Below, piece after piece: positions 60,766 to 64,000 of a DNA stretch of 64,000 bases (position 1 is its first letter; each line of letters opens with the position of its first letter). This DNA is from Monodelphis domestica (taxonomy: Eukaryota > Chordata > Mammalia > Didelphimorphia > Didelphidae): positions 142,095,857 through 142,159,856 of the forward strand of contig NC_077234.1 in the NCBI RefSeq assembly GCF_027887165.1. The letters are read 5' to 3'. The notes beneath the pieces are model-generated. The model ran no database searches and had not been told where the DNA came from. It worked only from the letters and a program-made list of their open reading frames with translations. Both the position numbers and the translations under genes were made by a program.

Positions 60766-61370
60766 TGGGAAAGGAAATGGGGGGATTGGAAAAATGGGGG
60801 ATAATGGAAGGTTTGTCACAGGGTATGGAGGAGCTGAGGGGAGAGAGGGAATATTGCTAGATGAGGTAAAGGAGAGAGATGCCTCCTGTTGAGAGGAAGC
60901 AGCAGGGGTCCAATAAGGATTGTTTGTTATTGAATGACTGAACTGATGTTCAGCTCCCTCTATGCACAGAAAAGATAGTCCACTTATTTAACTGCAAATT
61001 CAAATAATATGAAGTTTAATAACCAGTTGGGATTGGAGTTTTTCCTCAGCTTTTGGAGCTGAGGCCAAGCCCCACCTGCTGATGGCAGGTTTCTCCCACT
61101 CCCATCACTATATCTGTCCTCATTTTGTCTAATTCAGAATCTTAGCAGTAGATAGAAAGCAAACAAGAATAGTTCTGACCTTCAGAAGTGATTGGGCCTG
61201 AATCTTTGGGCTGAACAAAGAAGAGGCACACCACTCCAGACTGGGCTGAATGAGCTCCTCCCTCCTCCAACACCCAGAAAGAAGTCAAGTCCAGCAGGAA
61301 GGAAGTGCTAGTCACAAGACCCAACTGCCACTCCCAGTTGCCCCTTCCCCCACCAACTGTCAGTCTTGTT
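60766..61370. mobile_element. About 600-bp insertion in the L1, LTR-like
   Basis: L1 leader text stops near 60765 (TGCCTCTTGTAATATTTATT) and resumes near 61370 (GTTTCCTTTCCACACTCTTT). The intervening sequence is GC-richer, with GAGGAAGCAGCAGGGGTCCA and CCAAGCCCCACCTGCTGATG, and shows no coding similarity. Most like a solo LTR; exact ends not resolved. Confidence 0.4.
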
Positions 61371-61494
61371 TCCTTTCCACACTCTTTATGTTATATGATT
61401 TATCCCATCCTATTTCTCCCTTCCCTTTTTTCTTAGTGCAGCCCTCTCAGTCCTTGATTGATTTTTACATCTAATTTATTTGCATCGATATCAT

Positions 61495-64000
61495 ATCATA
61501 TCATACATATATAGCAAAGATAGTTCTTGAGGTGACACAGAGCTGCTGCTCTATTTACTCCTGCATCTATGCTCTACCTCAGGAAGTCCTTTTTTATTAT
61601 ATTTGGGAAATTGTAAATTATTTCAATGATTTCAAAATGGTAGTGTTATAAAGGGCATTTGTAGGATGTAACAATCCTTGAAGAATTGAGATTAGATGGC
61701 AGTGAAAAAAATATAAACTTAATATATGTATAAATAATATATGTGTATATACATATATATAATTTATATGACTATATTTCACCAAATTGCTTCCTGTACT
61801 CCAGATTGGAAAAGCATATTCAATATTCTCTATCTATATCCATAGAATTTAAGTAAGAGATAAGGATTTGTAATTAGCACATCAATGATTTAGAAAGTAA
61901 ATAGATTATTTTAGGATCCTAAAAGTGTTTTTTTCCCTAACAATTTGAAAATGTTACCAGAATCTAGTTTATTTACATGTTTTTCCTTTCAGTGACTCAA
62001 GGCTCAGTGCCACATTCAACACACATAATTTCATAACATTTTGAAAATATATGTAATTGATTTTTGTTGCCTAAGGACACAGATACATATAAACATGTAT
62101 TTTCTTTAAAAAGTAGCCAAGGGTCCTCTAACGTTATGACAGTTGAATGTAAGTTAGAAGAAGTTCTGTCATGCAGAGTAGACTTAATAATATAGATTAA
62201 CAATAGAATATGACAACAATAGAATATCTTTTCCAAGAAATTACCCAAGCATTTAAGTCTAATCATCAATAGATTAACCACTTGATGATGAAACTTTTAT
62301 TAAAAGGTAATAATGAAAATTACAAAAAAATATCCTTAGCCCTCTTTGTCCTCTTCTGTTCATGTAGAGATTGTGGCAACATGATTAGAAAAGGAGTGAG
62401 CCACATTTAGTATATTTAATTTTTCTATTAGCTTTTTAAATATGGGATTCTTGTCCAATGTTCAACTAATGGATATATTGCTGGATTAGCTGTTTTATGT
62501 CAGTTTTGATGTTTTTACTTAAAAAAAATTTAAAAAGGAAGTTGCATCTAAATGGAAGAATGACTCACAGGTATTTCTTCCTGGAATAAAAAGAAAAGAG
62601 TTGGAATCATTTTGTATCATATATGCCAAAGCATAATGGAAGAGAAGCAATTGATCTTAATTCCATAATATTTTATATATTTATTTTTCTTTCATTCAGG
62701 TAACAGTTTGGAAATATAACATCATGAAGTAACTATGTCTCAAAGGGCCAAAAATAGATATCTCAATGACTGGAATATAGTTAAAACTGAACTAATTACA
62801 ATGTTTGAGTCAAGTCAATAGAATTAGAGATATCTATTGACCACTTCAGTGTAGGAAAAATAATGAAATAATAAAAAGTTGCATTTTCCCAAGAGATTTA
62901 AAAGTACAAAACAAAACTCCTGACCTCAAGAATTTATAATCTAGCTTAAATATCCATATATTTAAATATATAGTTATACATGGTTAATTGTTTAAATTTT
63001 AGATTTTAAAAGTTTAAGAAGTTTAAATAATGGAGTACTTCTGACAAAAGAGAATTTTGATGTGATAAATATGATTTGTGGATTTATTTGCATGGATAGA
63101 GTTCTATGTTGAATTATAATGTCAGCATAAGAGGCCTTGTCCTAGGCATGCATAGATATACTAACGTAGAGGCCTGCTTGCTCTGTTATCAAATGGGTGG
63201 AGGTAGCCTCCTTTGATTAGCTATATAGCTGAAATACAATTCTTCGTTGTGTTTTTCCCCCAAATATAATGCACTTTAATAGACTCCTCACTCTGACAAA
63301 ATAAGCACAAAGAAACACACAAACACATTCATACACACAAATTTATATATACCAATCAAGTTTTCCTTTTACTCTTTTGGTATTAAACTTCCTACACAGT
63401 TTTCAGGATATTATTAATTTGTGAAAACCAAAGAGTACAATAGACATTTTTCTCATGGAGATGAATGAGATTTGTTACTTTCTAAAAGTAGATTATTTTT
63501 TTTTCCAAAATGGTAATTCACAAGCACAATAAGTATAAATAAAGTATTTTTAATAATTTAAAAGAAATAGGAATAAAAAAGCAAGGTAAAAAGCGAACTA
63601 GATTTTGAATTATGAAAAATTTCATCATAATGAAAAAATCTATTTTATAAATTCTGAAGGGGTTTTCTAGTTGAAATATTTTTGGTTTAAAAATGTACAA
63701 TCCCTTACTATTTTAATAAAATGTTTAGATTTTTAAGTGGAGTTTTTATTAGATTACTTTCATTAAAAAAATAAAAGATTCTCCCTTTCCTCAAACTAGA
63801 GTGCCATCCATTGTAACAATATTTTTAAGAAAAAATAATAGTTCAGAAGAAGTGATCCATAAATCTACTGAGTCCTAACATTATATGAACTGTCACACAC
63901 ATACAAAAGGGGAATGTGATTCATTTTTCTATTCTTGGTGAGATTGGGATGGGAGTGAAATGAAACAAGCTGCTTTTTTAAAACTGACCAGGATGAAACA
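61495..64000. other. AT-rich intergenic sequence, nothing recognised
   Basis: Short TA/CA stretches near 61720-61760 and 63310-63350 only. No gene, RNA or datable repeat. Confidence 0.5.

Larger units (their letters stand above)
56380..61490 (-). mobile_element. Long L1 LINE, minus strand, twice interrupted
   Basis: Read on the minus strand from about 61490: a purine-rich leader, the ORF2 start region (GATGAACTCACCCATAAAAC near 60430), and a long decayed ORF2. The C-terminal part at 57265-57011 reads KGLISQNYKDLNQFYKNK and then PIDKWSRDMNRSFSDEEI, matching L1 ORF2 (KGLISRIYKELKQ ... PIKKWAKDLNRHFSKEDI). CAAATTAAAACAACATTGAG (56967-56948) and the terminal GATTGAGGAATGATTAAACA (56642-56623) follow, with a short 3' UTR near 56400. 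Stops and frameshifts make it inactive. Non-L1 segments lie at 59423-59609 and about 60766-61370. Confidence 0.88.

Overview
The window is vertebrate genomic DNA, almost certainly from a marsupial. It is AT-rich, CpG-poor and has almost no coding sequence. It carries many tRNA-derived SINEs of the marsupial MAR1 type (box-B-like GGTTCAAATC, CCTGGGCAAGTCACTT core, tail with CAATACACAGTATTG and oligo-A) and of the WSINE1 type (ending near CCAAATGGGGTCA...GACTGA). Old L1, HAL1-like, L2, L3/CR1 and RTE LINE fragments and MIR/CORE-SINEs are also present. The MAR1-type copies are the better preserved and keep target-site duplications, while the WSINE1-type copies are more decayed. That leans towards an opossum, but I cannot fix the species.

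The only supported protein-coding gene is SLITRK1, on the minus strand at 47667-49757. It is a single uninterrupted coding exon of 696 codons, the same length as I recall for the human protein. It has a signal peptide, two leucine-rich-repeat (LRR) domains with cysteine caps, one transmembrane helix and a short cytoplasmic tail ending in SHSLSD. Its probable 5' UTR and promoter lie at about 49758-50830. There I see a 26-codon upstream ORF ending 2 nt before the SLITRK1 ATG, a G8/C8 hairpin-or-quadruplex stretch, a CAG/CAT-type trinucleotide tract, a split RE1 (REST/NRSF) motif and a CCAAT box. The probable 3' UTR and flank at about 45600-47666 are free of repeats and hold two candidate poly(A) signals and a conserved-looking block.

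Layout: 1-4500 is AT-rich with a (CA)n(TA)n microsatellite and old SINEs. 4785-7260 is a HAL1-like L1 lacking most of ORF2. About 8360-12350 is a decayed plus-strand L1. 12400-45600 is gene desert with scattered SINE, L2, L3/CR1 and RTE remnants and several readable nested insertions. 45600-50850 is the SLITRK1 locus. 50850-53000 is unique upstream sequence. 53032-53420 is a long GAA/GGA purine tract. About 54560-55640 is an LTR-retroelement-like block. About 56380-61490 is a long minus-strand L1 broken by two insertions. 61500-64000 is AT-rich unique sequence.

The setting, a lone neuronal single-exon gene in a large gene desert, fits SLITRK1 in other mammals. I found no operon, CRISPR array, tRNA/rRNA gene or undescribed multi-gene system. 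The observations most worth checking are regulatory and evolutionary features of SLITRK1 itself.
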